Assembly (NCBI GenBank): GCA_900404475.1
Contig: OUQQ01000350.1
Coordinates: forward strand, 1-20,584
Direction: 5' to 3'
DNA from: Spongospora subterranea
Taxonomy: Eukaryota > Endomyxa > Phytomyxea > Plasmodiophorida > Plasmodiophoridae
Length of the DNA stretch: 20,584 nt
The notes below the pieces were generated by a model. That model searched no databases, was not told the DNA's origin, and saw only the letters and a list, made by a program, of their open reading frames with translations. Position numbers and translations under genes: made by a program. Positions 7,562 to 16,210 of the stretch are shown in pieces (the first letter of the stretch is position 1; every line of letters starts with the position of its first letter).

Positions 7562-9068
7562 ATGAACTTTTGTTCTCGACGATCTATCAATTGGGTTCTC
7601 GAATTTTTTACTGTTGTGGCTGTAATTTGGATAGCGTGGATAGTGAGTCGTCGCCAGCCCATGCATGCCTTTATCGCGGGAGATCTTGGCGGCACCAATT
7701 GCCGGTTAGTCATGGTCCAGGTGGTCCGCCGTTTCTAAGAACGCACCTTCATTGGACTGAGACAGTACGGCGTTATTTTTTCTAGATTGATACCAATGGC
7801 CAGGAAACAACCATTTTTGAGAAAGTTTATAAGTCTCAACAGCATCCTCATCTTGTTGTTATCTTGCAAACTTTCATTCATGAGGCGAATAGTAAGGTAT
7901 TATCGTGTTTGGAAACAAGCAAGTAGCAATTGAAACGCTGCAGATATCTCCTAGAGTTGCGTGTATTGCAGTAGCCGGACCGGTGACCAAGAATCGGGTT
8001 GCACATATCACAAATCTTGTAATTCCTGTTCTTTTTTCTCAGCTGGATATGCCGTGTTTATTCGTCAAAGTAGAACTGGAACCTTGATGCGGAACAAATG
8101 GCACAGCAACTGCATCTTGAAGAAGTTTTCCTCCTGAACGATTTCGCTGCCATTGGATATGGTATCCTTGGTTTGAAACCGGAAGATGTTGTTCAGTTGA
8201 ACAACGCTACCCCTCTTGAAAATGCCCCGATAGCATGTTTAGGTTTTCATATGCTGATAACGAAATACGTTGTCTGAGTGTTTACTTAGGAGCTGGTACT
8301 GGCTTGGGTGAAGTATTTTTAACCCATAATGGAAAAGAGTATGATGTCTGGCCATCAGAAGGTGGACACACCGATTTTCCCACTAGGACAGTTTTAGAAT
8401 TCGAATTGATGGTATAGCGATTGGCTGTATGGGCTCTCTTATCTCAAATTGCATCGACAGGAGTTTGTCAAAAAGACCTCTGCCGTGGACCGAGTCAGTG
8501 TCGAACGAATTGTTTCCGGATCCGGTCTTCCGGGAATCTACAGATTTTTCAAATCTCGACACCCTCATCTCATTGGACAAGCCGTAGAGGAAGAGATCAG
8601 GCAGGGGTCGGATCCAGGAGAAGTTGTTATGTTGACATATATCTCAGTCACAAGTATCCAACATGTTTTAGGTCATCACCAGGCATTCTCTAGACGGAAC
8701 GGATGTCTTATGCCAGCAGACGTTTGAGACGTGGATGGCTGCGTATGGGGCCGAGGTACCGCTCGCAACCATACCCTTGATCGATTAACAATTGAAATTC
8801 TATGGAGGCAGGAAATTTGGCGTTGAAAACGCTGAGCTTTGGTGGCGTGTACATTGCCGGCGGCATCGCCCCGAAGATTTTGAAAGCATTTACCAATTCT
8901 GATACTTTTTATTCCAACATGTGCAGTAAAGGGCGCATGAAAGAGGTTATCCAAAGCATGCCTGTTTATATTGTGAAGGGAAGTACCATTGGGATGATAG
9001 GCGCTAAGGTCGTCAGCCACAGACGCTTTCGTGCGCTTGATGATCACGGCTGTTCTACTAATCATTAA
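7562..9068 (+). CDS. Bacterial-type glucokinase with N-terminal membrane segment
   Basis: It should phosphorylate glucose to glucose-6-phosphate with ATP. Eight exons: 7562-7720, 7786-7896, 7944-8018, 8074-8242, 8290-8411, 8461-8622, 8672-8755, 8808-9068; 380 residues. Family motifs in order: AGDLGGTNCRL (residues 39-49, phosphate site), IAVAGPV, TNLNWNLDAE, LNDFAAIGYG (Asp138, catalytic base by family), LGAGTGLG (171-178), SEGGH (194-198, sugar binding), GGVYIAGGIAPKIL (306-319), KGRM and PVYIV. This is the bacterial Glk family, not eukaryotic hexokinase; seven introns show it is a resident nuclear gene. Unusual: in-frame ATG at 7562 puts MNFCSRRSINWVLEFFTVVA then VIWIAWIVSRR before the domain, a likely membrane anchor (about residues 11-28). 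ATG at 7661 would give a soluble form. No C-terminal peroxisomal signal. Confidence 0.93.
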
Positions 9069-9317
9069 AACTTTTTTTTCGTCTAATGTAATTCGTCACG
9101 TCCATCGTTCAGCCACAATACATCGTACAATACTCATGACCATGTCCAGTGTGAGCATAGGCCTGTCAGCTTGGACACCTGTTGACTGACTCTCTTGGAG
9201 TGACACCAGTGAAACGATACAGGCTCAGCTGCAGTTAGATTTATTCACAGTACACTAAAGAAGGACAGAATTTTGGTGAATGGTCTCGATTAGAGCTGTT
9301 GATTGTCGATAGCGAAA

Positions 9318-11100
9318 ATGGGGCTAGAGATACTGGCAGTTAGCTCGCAGTTGTTTCCTGAAGCGATGCAGATATTTCTGGATAAACATGAAGGTTGACC
9401 CGGTTTTGGCGTCCTGATGCTTATCGCTCGTAACCGTCATGGATAGGGTCTGCCGATATCAAATCGTGTTTCAAAGATGGCGAAGTGAAAAGCGCTCTGG
9501 AGATTCTAATCAAGTTCTTAGTTGCTCCAAACAATATATCTAACTCTGTTAAAGCTCGGGCGTTGTCGTGTATCAAACTGTTGACAAGAGCTAGAACAGA
9601 GTTAGAAATTCTTCTTGAAGAAACGGTCCGCAACAAGATTTTTTTTATATCAAACTGTGTAAACGAAAATCTTACAGAATCTATCCATCATTTTGGATCT
9701 CGCCCTGGAGCTTCCAGAAGACAATATTGATTTTAGTGCAAATTCCGTCATTAACCAAGCTGTCCGCGTTGTCATTAATCTCTGCATAATTCATCAATCA
9801 GGCACGCTTCCGGTACTTCACAGGCAGAGGTAGTTTGTCTTGCCCAATGTTCATCACAATAATGCTGAATCTGTTTTGTTTTTAGATGCCATGTCGTCCT
9901 TTTGTCGCTACTATCGCGGATTCCCCTTGGGGAAGCCACAGATGAGACACTGTTTTCTCTAGCGCGGCTGCTGTTCTACATGTCTTTAGATACTGATGTT
10001 CAGGCACAGCTTCGGGGGGAATTAGATGCACTGCCGATATTTGCAGCAATTCTTGTGAATAGAAACCGAGGTAGCTGCTAAATCTTCACAGTCCTCCTTG
10101 AATAATTGTTATCAGCGTGCAGCCCTGGTCAAGTTGCATCACTGAGGTTGAATTCCAATAGCGCTACGCTGTGCATGGCGCTTTCCGAAGTGATTCATGT
10201 CATGTTCGCTGTTGGGTCCAGCCCCAATTCAGGCAGTCCGCAAATGTGGCAGGTCGGAAATTGTCCAATTATCACCACAAATCTAATTTAGCAACAGATG
10301 CTGACTGGGACGTTATTAGAACTTCTAATGTCAGATAACGTAGATATACTTGAATTGAAGGCTTCTGCTGTGCTTGAATTGATAAAGTCACCTTATTATT
10401 CCCTGATGCTTGGTATGGTTTCGGTAGCTGAAAACTCTCAAACTCGTTTAACCTGACATTATAGACATCGTCAATCTACTGTTCTGTTTTAACAAAGATT
10501 CGTTGGTGCCGCTAATGGAGAAGCAGGTCATGCGAAGGATTTTTTCGCTCCTTGAAATCCAAGCGCGCTACAATTGCCAAAGGTTCACAGTGACAGTGTC
10601 CAAGTCTCAATCAATTTGAAAGAAACTTAGTGTTGAGAGCGCATTGGTGCCGATTTTGACGGTTACTGAAACTATTTGCTCTCTCAATCCGGAAGTGGCA
10701 AAAGCAGCAAAAGTATTCGTTTTCGGCGAAGAGTTTGCCAACAACAAATCGTTAAAGTATCATCTCCGATATTGGACAAGGGTTCACCTAATCAGTTTAT
10801 AGGTATGAATTTGAAAGTGGGGATACAACGCTATCGGTTGCCGCTAATGGCGAGGTCCCACCTCCTTTATGTAAAATTCTGACAAGGATGATCACCACAT
10901 TTGAAGTCAGTGTCTACCTTATTGTTTCATTAGTTGCTTACTTTTTTCACTAGCCGAACCTGAAGCGAGCTGTGAGTCAGTTTCTATATACTCTCTGCGA
11001 GAAACGGTCCGACGAATACATTCGCGTTGTCGGGCTTGGAAACGCTATGGGATTACTATCAGAGTTGCAACTCCCTGGATATCAAGTCCCTTTACAATGA
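9318..11100 (+). CDS. RIC8: Ric-8 (synembryn) family G-alpha chaperone / exchange factor
   Basis: Ric-8 proteins fold nascent G-alpha subunits and act as receptor-independent exchange factors in the cytoplasm and at the plasma membrane. Ten exons: 9318-9393, 9447-9625, 9678-9829, 9886-10070, 10116-10252, 10298-10412, 10465-10582, 10631-10756, 10803-10905, 10954-11100; 445 residues, somewhat shorter than animal Ric-8 (about 530). It is all-helical with armadillo-like repeats: ARALSCIKLLTRARTELEIL, LFSLARLLFYMSLDTDVQAQ, MALSEVIHVMF, and near the end the typical SQFLYTLCEKRSDEYIRVVG followed by GLGNAMGLLSEL. The C-terminal regulatory tail is very short. Introns are all 45-56 bp. At exon 6 two in-frame acceptors lie 6 bp apart (10291 and 10297). 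Convergent with the expansin gene, 98 bp between stops. Confidence 0.88.
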
Positions 11101-11198
11101 ACAATTCTAGAATTTCTTTGGACAAGCAGAGGGATGGTGAATTACGATGCTGCGATGTTTATTGGGAGATTTTATTAAGTAGACACCTTTCACTGGAT

Positions 11199-12784
11199 TT
11201 ACATGATATTTCGTTGTAAATTCATCATTCCAGGGTTGACGTGCATCTGTTCGTACTTTCCACTAGAAAACTCGCCCATTCCCAACGGCTTATTCAAAAG
11301 ATCAATTGATCCCAGGAGCTGATCGCGGTCTGATTTCGCTTCCTGCGCTGGCCCTTGAGAATATAACGATGCGTGGCGCGATGCAGATGGGGAATTCATC
11401 ATAGATGACGCTGTGGCAACATCAGACGGGTATGGCTGACTCATCTGCGGGTCCATGGCGAATAAGTTGCCCATCGCTTGTTGTGGCACGCTTCCCTGGC
11501 TAGCCACCATCGCTTCATTAGGGCTGTTCACGATGGTTAACACTTGACGTCCGACCTGCATAGCAGAATCAATGTCAGATAACCGATCTTCAACTCATTG
11601 CAGGGGCAGAAACCACCATCGATTGTTGCAAAGACTCACCTGGTTTGCCGTTTTCACAGTACGGATCTGCAGCCCGTTGTTGGTCGTAATCTCGCCTGAG
11701 CCAAATTGCGATATGGCCACAGGTGCCTGTAATGACGTTGAACGCGCCGGGGAGATTTTCTTGACAGTTATCAAATCCGCTAATTTTCCATGTTCGCGGA
11801 ACGCCGGAACCTTGATTGATAACTATTGCACAACTTGTCAATACCACAATCTCATCCCAAAAACAGACCGTTCATTAACGCAACAGATTGAAAGGTGATC
11901 TTATAGATCATAGAAAAATGTGCCAGGCGGTAGTATTTGCAGTATAGTCGGAACTGTAAGAAAGAACGGTGACGAGAAAGATATACCTGTTCCCCAAGAG
12001 CGGTCACGACTTCACATGTGAAAGGGAATACGGATTGAAGACCCTCGTGGACGAAGAAGGAGCCATCGGTGGGCAACTCCTTGCCCTTCACGGTTATGCT
12101 GATGATCGGTGCCGTCAGGCCCCGAACCTGAAGACGACGAACGTGTGAATCGGACAATCAGGTTAGTACGACAATTATATCAACAGACCTGGAATCGAGC
12201 CTTTGCCTGTTTCGCGCCATTGAAGAAAATGAACGGCGTTTCAGTCTGAGCAGAAGGGCATGGTATCGCGCGCCAAACAACTGTAGATTGTCCATGTCCT
12301 GGAATCCCCAACTGGATTCCGGCGCTTTGCGTGCAATCGTCGCACGTCTGATCATAACCGTTAACAGAAAACTGGCGTTGGGTGGCGTTTTCTGCCAACC
12401 GACCCACCTCGTACACATACGCATAGTATTCTCCAACGACGCCCTGGTTTTCTGCAGGATTGACGGACGACGGCGGTGACCCACGAATCGCAATGCACAT
12501 TCCGCAAACTGACGCTGTCGTGTTCATCCCCATTGTCATCCCGTTCATGGCCTGGTTTCAAACGCAACGTCAGTCCATCAAAACAGGTGAAAAACTGTAC
12601 GAACGATTCCAATAAATCCGTCTGGAATTGTTCCTCCCCGAGAGCATCCAGGGCCAAACGACTTTCCGGAAAAGAACGACGCCGTTGTCGACACATCGAT
12701 ATCGTAGAACGTTGACAGGGGAGAAAACTTGGTTTGGGCGGTAGCCGATAAAATGACCATCGCAACGATGGCGATAGACAGCAT
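11199..12784 (-). CDS. Secreted expansin-like protein with low-complexity C-terminal tail
   Basis: Expansins loosen cellulose-containing walls without hydrolysis. Exons 12784-12605, 12551-12189, 12127-11987, 11822-11640 and 11555-11199 give 407 residues. Residues 1-17 (MLSIAIVAMVILSATAQ) are a signal peptide. The first domain (about 35-180) has GPGCSRGGTIPDGFIGIAMN, CGMCIAIRG (76-84), YDQTCDDC and VVWRAIPCP, typical of the expansin double-psi barrel. The second domain (about 180-245) starts RFQVRGLTAPIISITVKG and ends EVVTALGEQLSIKVPA, like the expansin carbohydrate-binding half. The Asp of the family's LDLS/HFDL motif appears as Gln (GIQLG), so activity is uncertain. The last 118 residues are Ser/Met/Gln/Pro-rich and unlike expansins. 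The 164-bp third intron is the least certain; reading through it would end the protein at a stop at 11852. Confidence 0.8.
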
Positions 12785-13304
12785 AGTATCAATGGATTTG
12801 CAGTTAACTTAAATTATGATCATCCCGTCTGGGTCGAGCGGACTCGTGACCAACGATGAGTCAATTCCACAAGTCCCACGAACGGTCAACCCTGTGAAAT
12901 ACAGTGACTCATGAAGATGGTTTCCCAACAACCCATGAACTGCACTGTTTGGATTGGTTGAGTTTTTGGACCTAATATCTGCAGACATTCGAGGACATCC
13001 ATTCGATTACGTTTTTGAAAAAACCAGGCGATTAACTGGATGTTTATGACGATTGAGTCGTAGAAATATTTCTTGACCGACAGTCTGTTTATGCCCTGGA
13101 CGTTGATAAGAATTCCCCACCGTTCATGTACTGTGTTGACGACACGATCAGTCTCTTCCGTCCACAATACACATCGCCTCTCAGATATGGACTGAGTATT
13201 TCACCCCCAGACAACCGGCACCTTGCATTGTACGCCCGAGAACACGTCTTCTACGATATGTACACCCGAGAACACGTCTTCTACGATATATCCCGATCGA
13301 CACC
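12785..13304. other. Upstream region of expansin gene; possible unrecognised - strand exon
   Basis: At 13167-12886 the - strand is open for 93 codons (over 100 with upstream codons) and reads like protein: WTEETDRVVNTVHERWGILI, then YFYDSIVINIQLIAWFFQK. There is no in-frame ATG at its 5' end and no family match that I know. It could be an exon of a small gene or chance. The + strand is also open over parts of this interval. No promoter element was identified. Confidence 0.35.
13231..13290. repeat. Two tandem 30-bp copies
   Basis: TACGCCCGAGAACACGTCTT... repeats after exactly 30 bp (13231-13260 and 13261-13290) with two G-to-A differences. Because the period is a multiple of three, it stays open in frame; it lies just before a possible + strand gene. 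Confidence 0.9.
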
Positions 13305-13924
13305 ATGAGTCTCAAACTTTACGTTGGTTATTACACAATCCTATTGTCAACTTCATCTTCCAGTACATCATATCTGCGATTCACGTTGAAATCGCAGGAG
13401 CGATCATCTCTCCACTGCTGGAAATATCTAGAGACTCACTCAAAGCCCTATGCGAAGCTCCTAACCCAGATCAGACAGCCAATCAAACCAAGCTCCTGAA
13501 AACACAGCAATTATTGGAAAAAACGAAGCTGGTATGATCTAAAGAATCCCTACAAGCCCCTGTGGCGACAAAAAAACGAACTAGAAATGAATATTTGAAC
13601 TTCACGGCCAGCGCTATAGGAGACGCATTACCACTCCCCAACCTTCGATGGCAAGAACGACACATTCTCAACACGATGCCGATGGATATCCTGGATAATA
13701 TCTCGGTTGGCTATGCTACAAAACATATTCAACGACCGCCTATTGAACCTTGTCAGGCAAAGGAAAGCAGAGATCGCAGATCAACCCGATTTACAGGTGA
13801 CTTGGTCCAGATCTGAACAAAACTATACAAACAGCATGAAGCGAAACCAGAAAATGCTGATTGGTTTTCCCTCGACCAAGCAACGGCGCTCCCCAAGAAG
13901 GTCGAGTTCAAGAAAATTCCATAA
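13305..13924 (+). CDS. Possible small gene of unknown function
   Basis: A tentative model. ATG at 13305 opens a short exon (MSLKLY) that may splice (13323-13363) to an exon reading YIISAIHVEIAGAIISPLLE and ending TQQLLEKTKL at 13531. A donor GTATGA and an acceptor CTATAG (13532-13619, 88 bp) lead to a frame with LAMLQNIFNDRLLNLVRQRK ending PDLQ at 13798. A 38-bp intron may then join to NADWFSLDQATALPKKVEFK and a stop at 13922. The third intron is shorter than any well-supported one in the window, and another frame in the middle exon (PNLRWQERHILNTMPMDILD) is equally open. No family was recognised. Direction and exons could be wrong. Confidence 0.35.
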
Positions 13925-14283
13925 TCAACTGCCATCAGACTTTCCTCGGATTCCGTTCCTATTGTATGCGTTTTTCAAGATTGTATCTAGTCATTTGTAT
14001 AGCTTTGATCTGCGATCCTCTTTCGATCTGGTTTTCTTTGCCACTCAATAGGCGATCGTAGACTTGTTTTGTAGCATAGCGACCCGAGGTATTATCCTGA
14101 ATGTCCATCAGCGCTGTGTTGCCAATACATCAAACGATCGCAACGAACGATCCGGGTTCGTGAACCCCCTTCATCTTCCCATCAGATTATTCTGCAGAAG
14201 GAATACACGATGATATGTATTGGATATATTTATCTGAGCTAGAGAAGGCGGCCGAGATGGACCTCTATATCAGCAAGGGGTAT
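13925..14283. other. Intergenic, no gene seen
   Basis: This stretch follows the tentative + strand gene and precedes the Myb stop on the - strand. It holds T-rich sequence and several CGATC motifs, but no frame, RNA or repeat that I can support. Confidence 0.5.
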
Positions 14284-15115
14284 TCAGCTGGGATCCAGTC
14301 GCTGAATTGCACGATCGGAAAACGGCTCACCATCCATATCGTCCAGATCGATCGGCGGCAGATCGAGACAGTCCAGATGGGCGAGCTCTGTCAGCATTCT
14401 CGACGTGGAGTTGGCCGATTCCCAACAATATCTGTGCACGGATTCGTTAAACCTTATGGCGTCATTGGGGTTGTCAACGCACAGGAACAACGCGCTTTCA
14501 TCGTCAAAACAGGGTTTATCAATGGCGTTGACCAACGTGAATTGCTGCTTATAGACGCGGCGCATCGTCGAGTTCCACCGGTTCTTCAGAGCGTGACCGG
14601 TCCGGCCGGGCAACAGTTTTGCCTGAACATTCCCACAACGAGATTCAGGGGAGATGCGTTGATTCGGGGCCAGATATATCTCCGACAATAATGCTCCATT
14701 GTGGACCGAATCGTCGATGTTCTTGTATCAGAACGTGGTCTTCGTTGGCAGTCCAGCCTCCTTTATGGATGGACGGATCCAGATGGTTTCGCCATCTGAA
14801 AAACCACCCGCCACTCTCAGTATTTCGAAGGGAGATTGGAAAAGGGTTCGGAAATCGAGGAACTATTCTACAACGTGGGAAGCGCGACAATGTTTGAGGT
14901 CTTTACCGATTTCGACATTGTTTCGCTGTTCTTCCGGCAACGTGCTTGGCAATATCCGACCAGCGACGGTTGCTCTCATCGATGGCTAAACTATACAGGA
15001 TCTGGTTTTCACTGGCCGACCAGTTCTTTCTCCTGCTGGCGTGTTCCCGTTGCGGGTCTGGCTCCAACGGCGTCGGCTTCTCACCGCCGGCGTGATCGTG
15101 TCTGGAGATGGCCAT
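14284..15115 (-). CDS. R2R3 Myb transcription factor
   Basis: A nuclear DNA-binding protein of the c-Myb type. Exons 15115-14907, 14795-14687 and 14622-14284 join over introns of 111 and 64 bp to 218 residues. Repeat R2 (about 28-78) has Trp32, Trp52 and Trp71 with the classical spacing (WSDIAKHVAGRTAKQCRNRW); R3 (about 80-128) has Trp84, Trp103 and Trp122 (HKGGWTANEDHVLIQEHRR, then WSIIAKLLPGRTGHALKNRW). NHLDPSIHKGGW and NRWNSTMRR are nearly the same as in animal and plant Mybs that bind YAACNG sites. No R1 repeat is visible before residue 28; the N-terminus is charged and Pro-rich. The C-terminal 90 residues are acidic (LDLPPIDLDDMDGEPF) and may be an activation domain. ATG 15115 is the first in-frame ATG; an upstream exon carrying R1 cannot be ruled out. 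Confidence 0.92.
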
Positions 15116-16210
15116 CAAACGCACACGCGCTGTGCAGTTATGTGAGGGGAAACCGCATCTGCGCTGCGATCTGATCGAAGACGGACACGACCCGAGGTCC
15201 GGTACAGCTGCAATTCACACAATGTAATGTGGCAGCCAACGACCGGATCCCTGTCCGTCGTTCGGCCCATCGCCTCGTTCTTTGTGAACTGACGCTGGAT
15301 TGTTTGCCAGTCCCACCGTTGCCGCTCGTGTGTACTCCGGTTGGTTTGGCGCTTGTTTGGTTGGCGATTGCCCCCCGAATTGCAAATCGGGAAGGAAATT
15401 CCTTCATAACCACGAGGGCGATGACGAAGTTCGAGCGCGTCTGGCAACCAACGGAGTCGCATTATGCCATTTTGCTCGTTTCTCCATAACGCCATTTCGG
15501 TCATTATGCCATGATGAGCCATTATGGATCGAGTTTGTGCCAGACACTCAGGTGTGCAGTTTCCAGACTGTTGCGCCGTTCCCCAGGACCAGAATTACAT
15601 TTTCCATCCCTCAGGAGCAACATCACGGGCAGCTTTACGTGAAGCATCCTGACAAAGTTCGGATTCACCTCGCCAAAAATGACGGATTCGCAAAAAAAGA
15701 ACTTTTTGCGAAGTGAATCCGAACTTTGTGGCGATTCTTCAGGTAAAGCTGCCCTTCGAATAAATTGAGTAGTATTTATGTGATAGTCGTTCCACATGTT
15801 TTTGGCAATGTTATCGCGCATGGATGGTGCTGCTTGTTCGTCTGATGTATTGCGTCATCCGTTCGAAAACTAGCGCGGAGAACTATGGATCCGAACTTCA
15901 CAAAGTGTACTGGAATAAGGAAAATTCGGGCTTGAGAAAACCATGGCTCCCGGATATCTTGGCAATGACTGGAAAAGCAATGGGAACGCTGTTCGACGAT
16001 CTGTTTCTCGGGTCATTCCCCTGAGAAAACTAGCCATATCTCTGGTATTTCATCTGCAATCGTTACTTCTTTCATTAGCTCAACGCTGACGTGAAGAAAC
16101 TCCAAGATGGCAGCTCAGAATCGATCAACTAATTGATCTCAAGAGTTGAGAATAATGGCAGATAAATATAATATGTATATATATATATATGTGTGTAATT
16201 ATGAGAAATA
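15116..16210. other. Intergenic region between Myb and PLC genes
   Basis: The Myb promoter and the 3' flank of PLC lie here. Open frames at 15115-15522 (-) and 15229-15716 (+) overlap each other and match nothing known to me. A complete 66-codon + ORF at 15824-16024 starts MVLLVRLMYCVIRSKTSAEN and ends LFDDLFLGSFP; it could be a small gene but has no other support. A foldback hairpin (annotated separately) and a short (TA)n tract near 16172-16190 are the other visible features. Confidence 0.45.
15627..15754. repeat. Long imperfect inverted repeat (foldback hairpin)
   Basis: The left arm (15627-15679) begins GGGCAGCTTTAC and contains CAAAGTTCGGATTCAC; the right arm (15702-15754) is its near-perfect reverse complement, ending GTAAAGCTGCCC. 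About 44 of 53 positions pair. The 22-base loop itself repeats part of the arm (GGATTCGCAAAAA), which can form a competing inner stem with TTTTTGCGAA. I see no obvious target-site duplication. It resembles a small MITE/foldback element or a hairpin-RNA precursor; the sequence does not say which. Confidence 0.9.

Noticed and set aside
7562..9068. Bacterial contamination or a very recent prokaryotic insertion
   Set aside because: Seven short introns restore the Glk frame precisely, so the gene is an established nuclear gene.
11852..11986. Expansin ending by read-through of its third intron (stop at 11852)
   Set aside because: The donor GTATAT and the acceptor GCAATAG restore the second-domain pattern (EVVTALGEQ|LSIKVPA). 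I kept the spliced form but state the alternative in the gene entry.
13562..13816. F-box-like reading (ILNTMPMDILDNI)
   Set aside because: Only a short stretch resembles an F-box, the rest of the frame gives no support, and another frame of the same exon is equally open.
14215..15174. + strand open frames of 90-158 codons
   Set aside because: They lie opposite the Myb exons, whose identity is clear from tryptophan spacing; these are antisense shadows.
15115..15522. Extension of the Myb gene by a 135-codon - strand frame
   Set aside because: No Myb R1 tryptophan pattern is seen, and two - frames and one + frame are open at once; no splice pair joins it convincingly to the Myb start.
15522..15821. 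- strand 99-codon frame
   Set aside because: It is produced by the foldback hairpin sequence and its complement; composition is not protein-like.
16172..16190. (TA)n tract as a regulatory site
   Set aside because: A short simple repeat just past the PLC stop; nothing marks it as functional.
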